Counted from the first letter of the stretch, positions 17,076-25,600 are shown. The stretch: 64,000 nt of DNA from Nocardioides turkmenicus (GCF_011045035.1 NZ_JAALAA010000001.1:310001-374000); one strand, 5' to 3'. The notes: generated from the letters alone by a model not told the origin. Program-made: numbers and translations.

Positions 17076-17669
17076 ATGACCAGGGTGCCGGTGACGTTGC
17101 GGGAGGCTCGGGCCGATGACGCGCTCTTCCTCCTCGGCATCTGGCAGGACTCGCTGCGGATGGCCGACGCGCAGGAGCAGCTGAGCGATCTCGAGACCAT
17201 CATCCGCGGTGCCGAGGCCTCGCCCGACCAGCGTCTGCTGGTCGCGGAGTCCGGCAGCGAGCCGGTCGGCGCGGTCTACGTGCGTGCCACCACCTTCGGG
17301 CCGCTCAACCTGGAGCCGACGGTGCAGATCTTCGCTCCCCATGTCGTTCCCAGCTTCCGCCGCCGCGGCGTCGGCCGGATGCTGATGGAGTCCGCCGTCG
17401 CCTTCGCCGAGGAGCGCGGGATCAGGACGATCGCAGCCGCGGCCTCCGCCGGTGGCCGTGACGGCAACCGGTTCCTCGCCCGCCTCGGTCTCGGAGCCCA
17501 GGCGGTCATGCGGGTGGCGCCGACCGCTGTCGTACGTTCCCGACTCACCGTTCTCGGCCGGGCCCTGCCCCACCACGCCCGTCTGCAGCGCGGCCCGAAG
17601 CAGTCCAGCGCCGTCGGAGAGCTGCTCGCCGCCCGGCGCTCCCAGCGACGCTCGCACACCGTCGCCTGA
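17076..17669 (+). CDS. GNAT N-acetyltransferase
   Basis: A 197-residue protein with a GNAT domain over residues ~5-140. The acetyl-CoA pyrophosphate loop is PSFRRRGVGRMLMESAV (the R-R-x-G-x-G/A motif), preceded by the usual beta-strand. A basic C-terminal tail of about 50 residues (RRSQRRSH) follows and is not typical of the core fold. GGAGG lies 9 nt before the ATG. It would acetylate an amine on a small molecule or protein, but nothing indicates which. It stands alone between livK and livF on the other strand and ends at a strong terminator. Confidence 0.8.
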   Translation: MTRVPVTLREARADDALFLLGIWQDSLRMADAQEQLSDLETIIRGAEASPDQRLLVAESGSEPVGAVYVRATTFGPLNLEPTVQIFAPHVVPSFRRRGVGRMLMESAVAFAEERGIRTIAAAASAGGRDGNRFLARLGLGAQAVMRVAPTAVVRSRLTVLGRALPHHARLQRGPKQSSAVGELLAARRSQRRSHTVA

Positions 17670-17679
17670 GCACACAACG

Positions 17680-17717
17680 AGCAGGGCCCCGGAGCATTCG
17701 CTCCGGGGCCCTGCTCT
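17680..17717. terminator. Strong bidirectional terminator
   Basis: A perfect 16-bp stem (GAGCAGGGCCCCGGAG with its complement) and 6-nt loop, followed on the + strand by TTTC. It serves the GNAT gene on one side and livF on the other. Confidence 0.9.
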
Positions 17718-17733
17718 TTCAGGACGTGGTCCG

Positions 17734-18513
17734 TCAGTCTTCCTTGGCGCCCAGGGTGCCGAGGTAGAGCTCGATCACCTTCGGGTCGTCGGCCAGCTCG
17801 CGGCCCGCGCCCGTGTAGGCGTTGCGGCCCTGGTCGAGCACGTAGCCGCGGTCGCAGATCTGCAGGCAGCGGCGGGCGTTCTGCTCGACCATCACGACCG
17901 ACACGCCGGCCTTGTTGATCTTGCGGGTCTGGACGAAGACCTCGTCCTGCATGACCGGCGAGAGCCCCGCGGAGGGCTCGTCCAGCAGCAGGACCGACGG
18001 CTCCATCATCAGCGCCCGGCCCATCGCCACCATCTGCCGCTCACCACCGGAGAGCCCGCCGGCACGCTGCTTGCGCCGCTCGCCGAGGGCCGGGAAGATC
18101 CCGGTGACGAAGTCGAACCGCTCGGCGAACTTCTTCGGGGCCTGGTAGCAGCCCATCTCGAGGTTCTCCTCGATGGTCAGGCTCGGGAAGACGTTGTTGG
18201 TCTGCGGGACGAAACCGATCCCGCGGCTGACCAGCTCGTCGGCACGCTTGCCGGTGATGTCCTCGCCGTTGAGCTTGACCGATCCCTCGTGGATCTTCAC
18301 CAGCCCGAAGAGCGCCTTGAGCAGCGTCGACTTGCCGGCGCCGTTGGGACCGATGATGCCGACCAGCTCGCCGGGCTGGCAGTAGAGGTCGGTGTCGTTG
18401 AGGATGTTGACCCCCGGCAGGTAGCCGGCGACGAGACCGTCGGCACGGAGCACCGCACCCTCGGCCTCGCTCAGGTGCTTCTCACGGAACTTCTCCGCAT
18501 CGGTGGAAGTCAC
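17734..18513 (-). CDS. livF: Branched-chain amino acid ABC transporter ATPase LivF
   Basis: A 259-residue ABC ATPase. Walker A is GPNGAGKSTLL, the signature is LSGGERQMVAMGRALM, Walker B is SVLLLDEPSAGLSP, and the H-loop segment is VVMVEQNARRCL, with Gln-Asn in the way typical of LivF. It hydrolyses ATP to drive import through the LivH-LivM channel, paired with LivG. Its start overlaps the LivG stop by 4 bp, so the two are coupled. It is the last gene of the livHMGF operon and ends at a strong hairpin. Confidence 0.95.
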   Translation of the reverse strand: MTSTDAEKFREKHLSEAEGAVLRADGLVAGYLPGVNILNDTDLYCQPGELVGIIGPNGAGKSTLLKALFGLVKIHEGSVKLNGEDITGKRADELVSRGIGFVPQTNNVFPSLTIEENLEMGCYQAPKKFAERFDFVTGIFPALGERRKQRAGGLSGGERQMVAMGRALMMEPSVLLLDEPSAGLSPVMQDEVFVQTRKINKAGVSVVMVEQNARRCLQICDRGYVLDQGRNAYTGAGRELADDPKVIELYLGTLGAKED

Positions 18514-19436
18514 TTCGCGTCCTCCTCTTGGGCGATCTCTGCCTCGACCTCGGCCTCGAGCCGCTCCTCGTCGAGCTCGCTCAGGTCGGTGTCGTGGTGA
18601 GCCCCGAGATAGGCGTCGATGACACGCTGGTCGGCCATGACCGACTCCGGCGTGCCCTCCGCGACGATCTTGCCCTGGGCCATCACGACGACCCAGTCGG
18701 AGATGTCACGGACCATGTCCATGTCGTGCTCGACGAAGAGGACCGTACGGCCCTCGTCGCGCAGCGACTTCACGTGGCCCAGCAGCGACTGCTTGAGGGC
18801 CGGGTTCACACCGGCCATCGGCTCGTCGAGCATGACCAGCTCGGGGTCGACCATGAGGGCGCGGGCCATCTCCAGCAGCTTGCGCTGGCCGCCGGAGAGC
18901 GACCCGGCGAAGTCCTCGCGCTTCTTGTCGAGCAGGAAGCGGGCGAGCAGCTCGTCGGCCTTCTTGGTGACCTCGTCCTCCTGCTTGCCCCACAGGAACT
19001 TGAACGGCGCGGCCCAGAACCGCTCGCCCTTCTGTCCGGTGGCGCCCAGCCGCATGTTCTCGATCACGGTGAGCTTGGCCAGCACCTTGGTCAGCTGGAA
19101 GGTGCGCACCATCCCGAGGCGGGCGACCTTGTAGGGAGCGACGCCCTTGAGCGACTTGCCGTCCAGGGTCCAGGAGCCGCTGTTGGGCTGGTCGAAGCCG
19201 GTCAGCAGGTTGAAGAACGTCGTCTTGCCGGCGCCGTTGGGGCCGATCAGCGCGGTGATCGCGCCCCGCTGGATCTCGACGTGGTCGACGTCGACGGCGG
19301 TCAGTCCGCCGAACGTACGCGTGATGTTGTCGGCGACCACGATCGGGTCGGGCTTCTTGCTGCCCGGCTCCGTGCTCACCCCGACCAGGCCCGCGGGCCC
19401 GGTCGTGCTCGTCTGCTCAGTCATCTCAGCGTCCAT
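18510..19436 (-). CDS. livG: Branched-chain amino acid ABC transporter ATPase LivG
   Basis: A 308-residue ABC ATPase, partner of LivF. Walker A is GPNGAGKTTFFNLLTG, the signature LSGGQRKLLEMARALM, Walker B LVMLDEPMAGVNP, and the switch His is in LFVEHDMDMVRDI. A Glu-rich tail (residues ~285-308) extends past the usual C-terminus. The start used overlaps the livM end by 11 bp; the ATG at 19424, 1 nt past the livM stop, is an equally good start (MTEQ), giving 304 residues. The assignment as LivG rather than LivF follows from the longer helical insert and the gene order. Confidence 0.93.
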   Translation of the reverse strand: MDAEMTEQTSTTGPAGLVGVSTEPGSKKPDPIVVADNITRTFGGLTAVDVDHVEIQRGAITALIGPNGAGKTTFFNLLTGFDQPNSGSWTLDGKSLKGVAPYKVARLGMVRTFQLTKVLAKLTVIENMRLGATGQKGERFWAAPFKFLWGKQEDEVTKKADELLARFLLDKKREDFAGSLSGGQRKLLEMARALMVDPELVMLDEPMAGVNPALKQSLLGHVKSLRDEGRTVLFVEHDMDMVRDISDWVVVMAQGKIVAEGTPESVMADQRVIDAYLGAHHDTDLSELDEERLEAEVEAEIAQEEDAK

Positions 19437-20418
19437 CGATCGCGATCTCCCTACGGTCGCCGAAGATCCCCTGGGGTCGGAAGATCATCAGCAGCATGAT
19501 GGCCAGACCCAGCACGATGTAACGGATCACGCTGGCCTGGGTGTCGGTCATGATCACCGACGGGATCCAGCCACCTTCACCAGCCGACTGGCTGAAGAAC
19601 GAGCCTAGCCCTGCGATCAGGAACCAGAACAGGATCGAGCCGATGACGGGACCCATCACCCGGGCAGCACCACCGAGGAGCAGCGCGGCGAAGGCGTAGA
19701 AGGTCATCAGGGTCGAGTAGTCGCTCGGCACGACCGAGGCCTGCTTGAGCGCCAGGAACATGCCGCCCAGACCACCGATGACGCCACCGAGCGCGAGGGC
19801 CTGCATCTTGTAGGCGAAGACGTTCTTGCCCAGCGAGCGGACAGCGTCCTCGTCCTCGCGGATCGAGCGGAGCACGCGGCCCCACGGGCTGCGCATGAGC
19901 GCCCACACGAGCACGCAGCACAGGGCGACCAGGATCCAGCCCACGGTCAGGGACCACAGGTCGTTGCGGCCGAACGAGATGATGCCCAGGTCGATGCCGC
20001 TGCTGTAGGGGTTGGCCTGCTGGAAGGGCCGGGCGAAGCCGTTGAGCCCGTTGGAGCCGCCGAAGGTGTCCTTCATCTCCACCGAGCCGAAGACGAAGCG
20101 CAGCACCTCGGCCGCGGCGATCGTCACGATCGCCAGATAGTCGGCGCGCAGACGCAGGGTCGGCACACCCAGGATCACGGCGAGCACCAGCGGCGCCACC
20201 AGCGACATCACGATGCCGAGCCAGAACGGCGCACCGAAGGTGACCACGGAGACGGCGAGACCGTACGCACCCACCGCGACGAACCCGGCCTGGCCGAAGT
20301 TGAGCAGCCCGGTGTAGCCGAAGTGGATGTTGAGGCCGATGGCGGCCAGGGCGAAGACGATCGCCTGCGGGCCGAGCGCCTGCTGCAGCGCTGCCCGGAG
20401 AATGTCGAGAATATCCAT
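19426..20418 (-). CDS. livM: Branched-chain amino acid ABC transporter permease LivM
   Basis: A 330-residue membrane permease with about 9-10 helices. The family segment GLLNFGQAGFVAVGAYG lies near residue 36, and the EAA-like loop that contacts the ATPase is around RSIREDEDAVRSLGKNVFAYK (~190-210, family position). It forms the channel together with LivH. The gene lies 8 bp after livH and runs into livG, within one operon. No unusual feature apart from the short spacing. Confidence 0.95.
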   Translation of the reverse strand: MDILDILRAALQQALGPQAIVFALAAIGLNIHFGYTGLLNFGQAGFVAVGAYGLAVSVVTFGAPFWLGIVMSLVAPLVLAVILGVPTLRLRADYLAIVTIAAAEVLRFVFGSVEMKDTFGGSNGLNGFARPFQQANPYSSGIDLGIISFGRNDLWSLTVGWILVALCCVLVWALMRSPWGRVLRSIREDEDAVRSLGKNVFAYKMQALALGGVIGGLGGMFLALKQASVVPSDYSTLMTFYAFAALLLGGAARVMGPVIGSILFWFLIAGLGSFFSQSAGEGGWIPSVIMTDTQASVIRYIVLGLAIMLLMIFRPQGIFGDRREIAIDGR

Positions 20419-20426
20419 TGTCTCTC

Positions 20427-21767
20427 CTACCCGAGCCGCTCTTTACGACCCAGGATGCCCTGGGGCCGCACCAGCAGGATCACGATCATGATCAGCAGCG
20501 GGCCGATCTCCTTGATCGACGTGGGTACGCCGAACAGCGGCCCGAGCTCGTAGACGAGCCCGATCACCATGGAGCCGACCAGGGCACCCCAGATCGTGCC
20601 GAGACCACCGAGGGTGACCGCGGCCAGGATGACCAGCAGGATCCGCATACCCATGAAGCTGTTGACCTGCAGCTGCATCGCGTAGAGCACACCGGACAGG
20701 GCGGTCAACGCTCCACCGATCACCCACGCGTTGGTGATGACGCTGTCGACCCGGAGGCCCGAGGACGCGGCCAGCGCCGGGTTGTCCGACACCGCGCGCA
20801 TCGCCTTGCCCATCCGGCTCTTGGCCAGCCACAGGCAGACCCCGATGATCGTGACGATCGAGATCAGGACGATGATCGCCTCACGGTCGGCGAGCGAGAG
20901 ACCGAGGTAGTACCAGTGCTGCTCGCGCTGCTGGCCGCTGTACTGCGACAGCGAGCGGGTCGAGGAGCCGTAGAAGTACTGGAACAGGTAGCGCAGGAAG
21001 ATCGCCAGACCGATCGAGACGATCATCATCGCGATCAGGCCGGTACCGCGCCGGCGCAGCGGGCCCCACATCACCTTGTCCTGTACGTAGCCACCGAGGC
21101 CACCGAGGGCGACCGCGATGATCCCGGCGAGGAGCACGGAGACCGAGGCCAGCGCTCCGGTCTTGAAGATCTGATCGAAGGTCCAGGCCATCACCGCACC
21201 GAAGGTGAGCAGCTCACCGTGGGCGAAGTTGGACAGGCCGGTCGTGCCGAAGATCAGCGAGAAGCCGAGGCCGGCCAAGCACAGGACCAGGGCGAACACG
21301 ATCCCTGCTCGCAGGTTCTTGACCAGATCCTTGCCGAAGTTCGACTTCTCACCGGCAGTGACGCCGATCGGGAAGATCGCGCGGTTGTTGGGGCCCTGGA
21401 AGCGTACGTGGACGGTGGCCTCGTTCTTCGTGCTCTCGTCGAGGACGGTCCCTTCAGGGAGCGTCTTCTCGTCGAGGGTCACGGTGTACTTGCCGAGCTC
21501 CTGGACGACGATGATCGCCACACCCTTGGCGTCGGTGACGCCCTCGCCGGCCTTCTCGCCGTCCTTGCTGACCTCGAGGGTCACTCCCGAGATCGGTTTC
21601 GGATTGCCTTGGGCATCCTTGTTGGCCTCGTCCTGAAGCGTCACCTGGATCGCGGTGGCATCCGGCGGTGGGGTGGCGGTCGCCTGTGCGGCTCCCGCGC
21701 TCCCCACCAACAGCACCATCAGCGCACCGATGAGCGCGACGAGGACTCTGTAGAGCCGCTTGCGCAC
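20427..21767 (-). CDS. livH: LivH permease with a secreted Ig-like N-terminal domain
   Basis: The C-terminal ~290 residues are a normal LivH permease (NLRAGIVFALVLCLAGLGFS; FGTTGLSNFAHGELLTFGAV), the partner of LivM. Ahead of this are a signal-like helix (residues ~7-24, cleavage possible after AQA at 29) and about 110 residues of beta-rich sequence with ISGVTLEVSKDGEKAGEG and DAKGVAIIVV, the look of a carboxypeptidase-regulatory or Ig-like fold. This would place the extra domain outside the cell. The start is the GTG at 21767 because GGCAGGAG lies 7 nt before it; an upstream in-frame extension of 18 codons has no ribosome site. Typical LivH is ~290-300 residues, so this one, at 446, is a clear fusion. 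Whether the extra domain binds ligand or the LivK lipoprotein is unknown. Confidence 0.88.
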   Translation of the reverse strand: MRKRLYRVLVALIGALMVLLVGSAGAAQATATPPPDATAIQVTLQDEANKDAQGNPKPISGVTLEVSKDGEKAGEGVTDAKGVAIIVVQELGKYTVTLDEKTLPEGTVLDESTKNEATVHVRFQGPNNRAIFPIGVTAGEKSNFGKDLVKNLRAGIVFALVLCLAGLGFSLIFGTTGLSNFAHGELLTFGAVMAWTFDQIFKTGALASVSVLLAGIIAVALGGLGGYVQDKVMWGPLRRRGTGLIAMMIVSIGLAIFLRYLFQYFYGSSTRSLSQYSGQQREQHWYYLGLSLADREAIIVLISIVTIIGVCLWLAKSRMGKAMRAVSDNPALAASSGLRVDSVITNAWVIGGALTALSGVLYAMQLQVNSFMGMRILLVILAAVTLGGLGTIWGALVGSMVIGLVYELGPLFGVPTSIKEIGPLLIMIVILLVRPQGILGRKERLG

Positions 21768-21934
21768 GTGGGTACTCCTGCCTGTGTGTCCTGAAGACGG
21801 ACCCTGACACGAGCCGAACACGCCGGTCAGCCGGATCCGCGCGGGCAGTCTAGGCCGACCTCACCCACGAACAAGCCACAGGTTGACTCTCATCTGAGAC
21901 CGCAACCGATCTGTGACGTGCCGTTTACACGGAT

Positions 21935-22558
21935 TCAGGTACGCGGTCCGCTGACGCCGTGCTCGATGACGCCCTCGGCGACCTGACGCATCGACAGCCG
22001 CAGGTCCATCGCGGTCTTCTGGATCCACCGGAACGCCTCGGGCTCGCTCAGCGTGAGCCCCTCCTGCAGGATCCCCTTGGCCCGGTCGACCGCCTTGCGG
22101 GTCTCCAGCCGGTCGGTCAGGCCAGCGACCTCCTTCTCGAGCTGGGCGAGCTCCTGGAAGCGGCTCACCGCGAGCTCGATCGCGGGCACCAGGTCGGTGA
22201 TGTTGAACGGCTTGACGAGGTAGGCCATCGCCCCCGCGTCGCGGGCCCGCTCCACCAGATCACGCTGGGAGAACGCGGTCAGCATGACGACCGGGGCGAT
22301 CCGGTCGCGGGCGATCGCCTCCGCGGCCGCGATCCCGTCGAGCACCGGCATCTTCACGTCGAGGATCACCAGATCCGGTCGGTGCTCGGTGGCGAGCTCG
22401 ATCGCGGCCTTGCCGTCGCCGGCCTCACCGACGACCTCGTAGCCCTCCTCGGTGAGCATCTCCTTGAGGTCCATCCTGATCAGGACCTCGTCCTCCGCGA
22501 TGACGACCGTACGCCGTGCCTGGGTCTCCGGGGTGCTGCTGGGGTTGCTCTCCGTCAC
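21935..22558 (-). CDS. pdtaR: ANTAR-domain response regulator (PdtaR-like)
   Basis: A 207-residue regulator. The receiver domain (residues ~15-130) has the acidic pair ED, the phospho-acceptor Asp in LVILDVKMP, and Lys in YLVKPFN. After a coiled-coil linker comes an ANTAR RNA-binding domain (~140-200; AVDRAKGILQEGLTLSEPEAFRWIQK). ANTAR proteins bind paired hairpins in mRNAs and prevent termination. The counterpart in M. tuberculosis, Rv1626/PdtaR, is paired with the kinase PdtaS; no kinase gene is visible here. The GTG at 22558 lies 6 nt after TAGTCT; a GTG two codons upstream is the alternative. It lies upstream of the liv operon in the same direction, 167 bp away. Confidence 0.92.
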   Translation of the reverse strand: MTESNPSSTPETQARRTVVIAEDEVLIRMDLKEMLTEEGYEVVGEAGDGKAAIELATEHRPDLVILDVKMPVLDGIAAAEAIARDRIAPVVMLTAFSQRDLVERARDAGAMAYLVKPFNITDLVPAIELAVSRFQELAQLEKEVAGLTDRLETRKAVDRAKGILQEGLTLSEPEAFRWIQKTAMDLRLSMRQVAEGVIEHGVSGPRT

Positions 22559-22564
22559 GAGCAC

Positions 22565-22570
22565 AGACTA
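22565..22570 (-). promoter_or_regulatory. -10 box of pdtaR (leaderless)
   Basis: TAGTCT, then 6 nt, then the second of two in-frame GTG codons. This spacing is the reason for choosing that GTG as the start. Confidence 0.55.
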
Positions 22571-22658
22571 GGCCATCACGGGCACGTCCCGGTGCAGTGA
22601 TTCCGCCCACGGTCCGGTAAGTTGTGGTCTCGCGGTGGGTGCATTGCGCACCGCAAGA

Positions 22659-22735
22659 GCCCCGGTAGCCCAATCGGCAGAGGCCATGAGCTCAAACCTC
22701 ATCCAGTGTCGGTTCGAATCCGACCCGGGGCACCA
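22659..22735 (+). tRNA. tRNA with anticodon CAA (tRNA-Leu by anticodon), CCA encoded
   Basis: A 77-nt cloverleaf. Acceptor stem GCCCCGG pairs with CCGGGGC, then A73 and an encoded CCA. The D arm is GCC...GGC, the anticodon stem ATGAG/CTCAT with loop CTCAAAC gives anticodon CAA, and the T arm is GTCGG-TTCGAAT-CCGAC. The anticodon reads UUG, a leucine codon. Leucine tRNAs normally carry a long variable arm, but here the variable region is only five bases (CCAGT). The charging identity is therefore uncertain. Confidence 0.85.
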
Positions 22736-22775
22736 ATTCGCTCACGTGTTCCGCCGAAATGTCGGCGTTTGAGCG

Positions 22776-22781
22776 CAGACT
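22776..22781 (+). promoter_or_regulatory. Possible -10 box of the LAGLIDADG gene
   Basis: CAGACT lies 6 nt before the ATG, the same spacing as other leaderless starts here. The first base departs from TANNNT, so the call is weak. Confidence 0.35.
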
Positions 22782-22787
22782 GAGTCC

Positions 22788-23531
22788 ATGTACGCCGCTC
22801 GCGTTCGCGCCGAGGCCCTCGCACTCCTTCAGAAGGGCGAATCCCTTTCCGCAACCGCTCGGGCGACGGGAGCTTCTCGATCCACGATTCGGGCGTGGCG
22901 AGACAGCGAGCCCCGCAACAGGCCAGGCACCTGTCCGCGATGCGACGGACTGCCGATCGACGGGGAGGCGTACGCAGCTCTTCTCGGGTTCTATCTCGGC
23001 GATGGCAATATCGCGAAGGCCGCTCGCTACTACTTCCTCCGCATCACCTGCGACCTGGCCTATCCCCGGATCATCAACGACGTGGTCGACCTGCTCGGTC
23101 GGATCAGGCCAGGCAGCAACATATTCCTCGTCAAGAAGATCGGCTGTGTGGACGTGCAGCTCAACTGGCAGCACCTGCCCTGCCTCTTCCCCCAACACGG
23201 CCCCGGCCGGAAGCACGATCGCAAGATCACTCTCGAGCCGTGGCAGCAGGCGATCGTCTCAGCCCACCCCGGTCCGTTCCTCCGTGGCCTGTTCCATTCG
23301 GACGGGTGCCGCGTGTCGAACTGGGCGACCCGAGTGGTGGCCGGTGAGAAGAAGCGTTACGAGTACGGCCGCTGGCAGTTCACCAACCACTCCGACGACA
23401 TCCGCGACCTGTGCACCGCGGCGCTCGATCTGGTCGGCATCCCATGGCGCCAGTCCTCCTGGCGGACGATCAGCGTCTCGCGCCGCGACGCGGTCGCGGC
23501 GCTCGACGCACTGATCGGGCCGAAGACCTAA
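22788..23531 (+). CDS. HTH plus LAGLIDADG endonuclease-like protein
   Basis: A 247-residue protein. Residues ~5-37 form a resolvase-type helix-turn-helix (GESLSATARATGASRSTIRAW). A zinc-knuckle half, CPRC, is at 49-52. Two LAGLIDADG-like helices follow: LLGFYLGDG (65-73) and FLRGLFHSDG (164-173); each keeps the acidic residue at the end that binds the catalytic metal. This is the layout of a single-chain LAGLIDADG nuclease free of any intron or intein. It starts 52 bp after a tRNA gene, and its stop overlaps the converging pyk stop by 4 bp. It may be a mobile-type endonuclease, or a domesticated DNA-binding regulator; the sequence cannot decide between these. Confidence 0.75.
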   Translation: MYAARVRAEALALLQKGESLSATARATGASRSTIRAWRDSEPRNRPGTCPRCDGLPIDGEAYAALLGFYLGDGNIAKAARYYFLRITCDLAYPRIINDVVDLLGRIRPGSNIFLVKKIGCVDVQLNWQHLPCLFPQHGPGRKHDRKITLEPWQQAIVSAHPGPFLRGLFHSDGCRVSNWATRVVAGEKKRYEYGRWQFTNHSDDIRDLCTAALDLVGIPWRQSSWRTISVSRRDAVAALDALIGPKT

Positions 23532-24997
23532 CCCTTCCGCTCGTAGGCGGGCGCGACTTCGTTGATCGCGTCGCCGATGCGGTGGATGCGCAGGGCGTTG
23601 GTGGAGCCGGGGATGCCGGGAGGCGAGCCGGCGATGATGACGACGAGCTCGCCCTCCTCGACGCGGCCCAGCTTGAGCAGGTTCTCGTCGACCTGGCGGA
23701 CCATCTCGTCGGTGTGCTCGACCTCGTCGGTGCGGAAGGTCTCGGTGCCCCAGCTGAGCGCGAGCTGGCTGCGTACGGCATCGGAGGGAGTGAAGGCGAG
23801 CAGCGGGATCGGGTTGCGCAGCCGGGAGAGACGGCGGGCGGAGTCACCGGAGGTGGTGAAGGCGACGAGGTATTTCGCGTCGACCCGGTCGGCCACCTCG
23901 GCGGCGGCCTTGGCGATGACGCCGGAGCGGGTGTGCGGGTCCCACTCGATACGGCTGAGCTCGGCGGCGGCGGAGCCGTCGCGGGAGAAGGCGTGACGCT
24001 CGGTGGCGGCGATGATGCGCGCCATGGTCTCGACGGTGTGGATCGGATAGTCCCCGACGCTCGTCTCGGCGGAGAGCATCACCGCGTCGGCGCCGTCGAG
24101 GACGGCGTTGGCGACGTCGTTGGCCTCGGCGCGGGTGGGCGCCGGGTTGGAGATCATCGAGTCGAGCATCTGGGTGGCGACGATGACCGGCTTGGCGTTG
24201 AGGCGGGCGAGCTCGATGATCCGCTTCTGCAGGAACGGCACCTCCTCGAGCGGGCACTCCACGCCGAGGTCGCCGCGGGCGACCATGAACATGTCGAAGG
24301 CGGCGATGACCTCGTCGAGGTTGTCGATCGCCTGCGGCTTCTCGATCTTGGCGATGACCGGGACGACGCGCCCCTCCTCGTCCATGATCCGGCGGACGTC
24401 CTCGTAGTCCTTCGCGTTGCGTACGAAGCTGAGCGCGACCATGTCGACGCCGAGCCGGAGCGCGAACCGGAGGTCCTCCTCGTCCTTCTCGGACAGGGCC
24501 GGCACGGAGACGGCGACGCCGGGCAGGTTGATGCCCTTGTTGTTCGACACCGGGCCGCCGACCAGCACCTCGGTGTGGACGTCGGTGTCGTCGACCGCGG
24601 TGACCCGCAGGCGCAGCTTGCCGTCGTCGATGAGGATCGGGTCGCCGACCTTCACGTCGCCCGGCAGACCCTTGTAGGTCGTCCCGCAGATCTTGTCGGT
24701 GCCGGTCACGTCCCGGGTGGTGATCGTCCAGGCCTGGCCCCGGTGGAGGGTGGCCGACCCCTCCTCGAAGCGCTCGAGGCGGATCTTGGGCCCCTGCAGG
24801 TCGGCGAAGATGCCGACGCTGTGCCCGCTCGCCGCAGCCGCCTCCCGCACCAGCGCGTAGTTGCTGGAGTGGTCGTCGTGGGAACCGTGGCTCATGTTCA
24901 TCCGGGCCACGTCCATGCCTGCGTAGACGAGCTCGCGGATGCGACGCTCCGTCGCGACGGCGGGGCCCAGGGTGCAGACGATCTTCGCTCTTCTCAC
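23528..24997 (-). CDS. pyk: Pyruvate kinase
   Basis: A 489-residue enzyme that converts phosphoenolpyruvate and ADP to pyruvate and ATP in the last step of glycolysis. The N-terminus MRRAKIVCTLGPAV and MNMSHGSHDDH (nucleotide site), VIAKIEKPQAIDNLDEV (catalytic Lys), MVARGDLGVE (metal and substrate loop) and MLSAETSVGDYP are all present. A C-terminal regulatory domain completes the usual length. The GTG start lies 8 nt after TAGTCT, so the leader is at most a few bases. The 3' end overlaps the stop of the converging LAGLIDADG gene. Confidence 0.98.
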   Translation of the reverse strand: MRRAKIVCTLGPAVATERRIRELVYAGMDVARMNMSHGSHDDHSSNYALVREAAAASGHSVGIFADLQGPKIRLERFEEGSATLHRGQAWTITTRDVTGTDKICGTTYKGLPGDVKVGDPILIDDGKLRLRVTAVDDTDVHTEVLVGGPVSNNKGINLPGVAVSVPALSEKDEEDLRFALRLGVDMVALSFVRNAKDYEDVRRIMDEEGRVVPVIAKIEKPQAIDNLDEVIAAFDMFMVARGDLGVECPLEEVPFLQKRIIELARLNAKPVIVATQMLDSMISNPAPTRAEANDVANAVLDGADAVMLSAETSVGDYPIHTVETMARIIAATERHAFSRDGSAAAELSRIEWDPHTRSGVIAKAAAEVADRVDAKYLVAFTTSGDSARRLSRLRNPIPLLAFTPSDAVRSQLALSWGTETFRTDEVEHTDEMVRQVDENLLKLGRVEEGELVVIIAGSPPGIPGSTNALRIHRIGDAINEVAPAYERKG

Positions 24998-25090
24998 GGG
25001 AGCCCAGACTACCCCTCTGGATCGTTCAAACCAGCACCCGGACCACGTCCTGATCAGGCCGTTCGTCCAATGTTTACGGCCCGATCGGAG

Positions 25091-25546
25091 TCAGCCGTCG
25101 GTGCGTCGCGCTGGGCCCGGCGTGAGGCCGCCGGCGGCTAGCGGCTCCCCACAGGCGCGGCAATGCACGTGTGCGACAAACTCCTCGCCACAACTGTGTA
25201 CGAACGGGGCCGGATCGGCCCCTGGACGGGCGTGGTCGCTCCCCCAGCGCTTGAGCGTGAGCAGCACCGGGGAGAGCGCACGACCGGCCGCGGTGAGCCG
25301 GTACTCGTAGCGGACCGGACGGTCGCTGTACTGCTCCCGGGCGATCACCCCGTGCTCGACCAGCTTGCGCAGCCGCACGGTGAGCACGTCGCGCGGCGCG
25401 CCGGTGTTGCGCGCGATCTGGGAGAACCGGAGCTGGTCGTAGAAGAGCTCGCGTACGACGAGCAGGCTCCAGCGGTCCCCGACGATCTCCAGCGCGTCGG
25501 CGATCGTGCACTCGCGGGGGCTCGCGACGGCAGGTACGTCCGGCAT
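25091..25546 (-). CDS. HxlR-family winged-helix regulator
   Basis: A 151-residue transcription factor. The HxlR wing-helix covers residues ~12-105: CTIADALEIVGDRWSLLVVR with the early Cys used by redox or aldehyde sensors of this family, then RFSQIARNTGAPRDVLTVRL (recognition helix). The C-terminal 45 residues hold HSCGEEFVAHVHCRACGE, a Cys/His cluster able to form a zinc ribbon. GAGACT 6 nt before the ATG suggests a leaderless start. It stands between pyk and gltD, on the same strand as both; its own target is unknown. HxlR proteins often control a neighbouring enzyme or transporter, but none is obvious here. Confidence 0.85.
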   Translation of the reverse strand: MPDVPAVASPRECTIADALEIVGDRWSLLVVRELFYDQLRFSQIARNTGAPRDVLTVRLRKLVEHGVIAREQYSDRPVRYEYRLTAAGRALSPVLLTLKRWGSDHARPGADPAPFVHSCGEEFVAHVHCRACGEPLAAGGLTPGPARRTDG

Positions 25547-25600
25547 GCCGCCAGTCTCCCGCTCGCCGGTCCTCGCCCCAAACCTGTGGCCGAAGACCCG

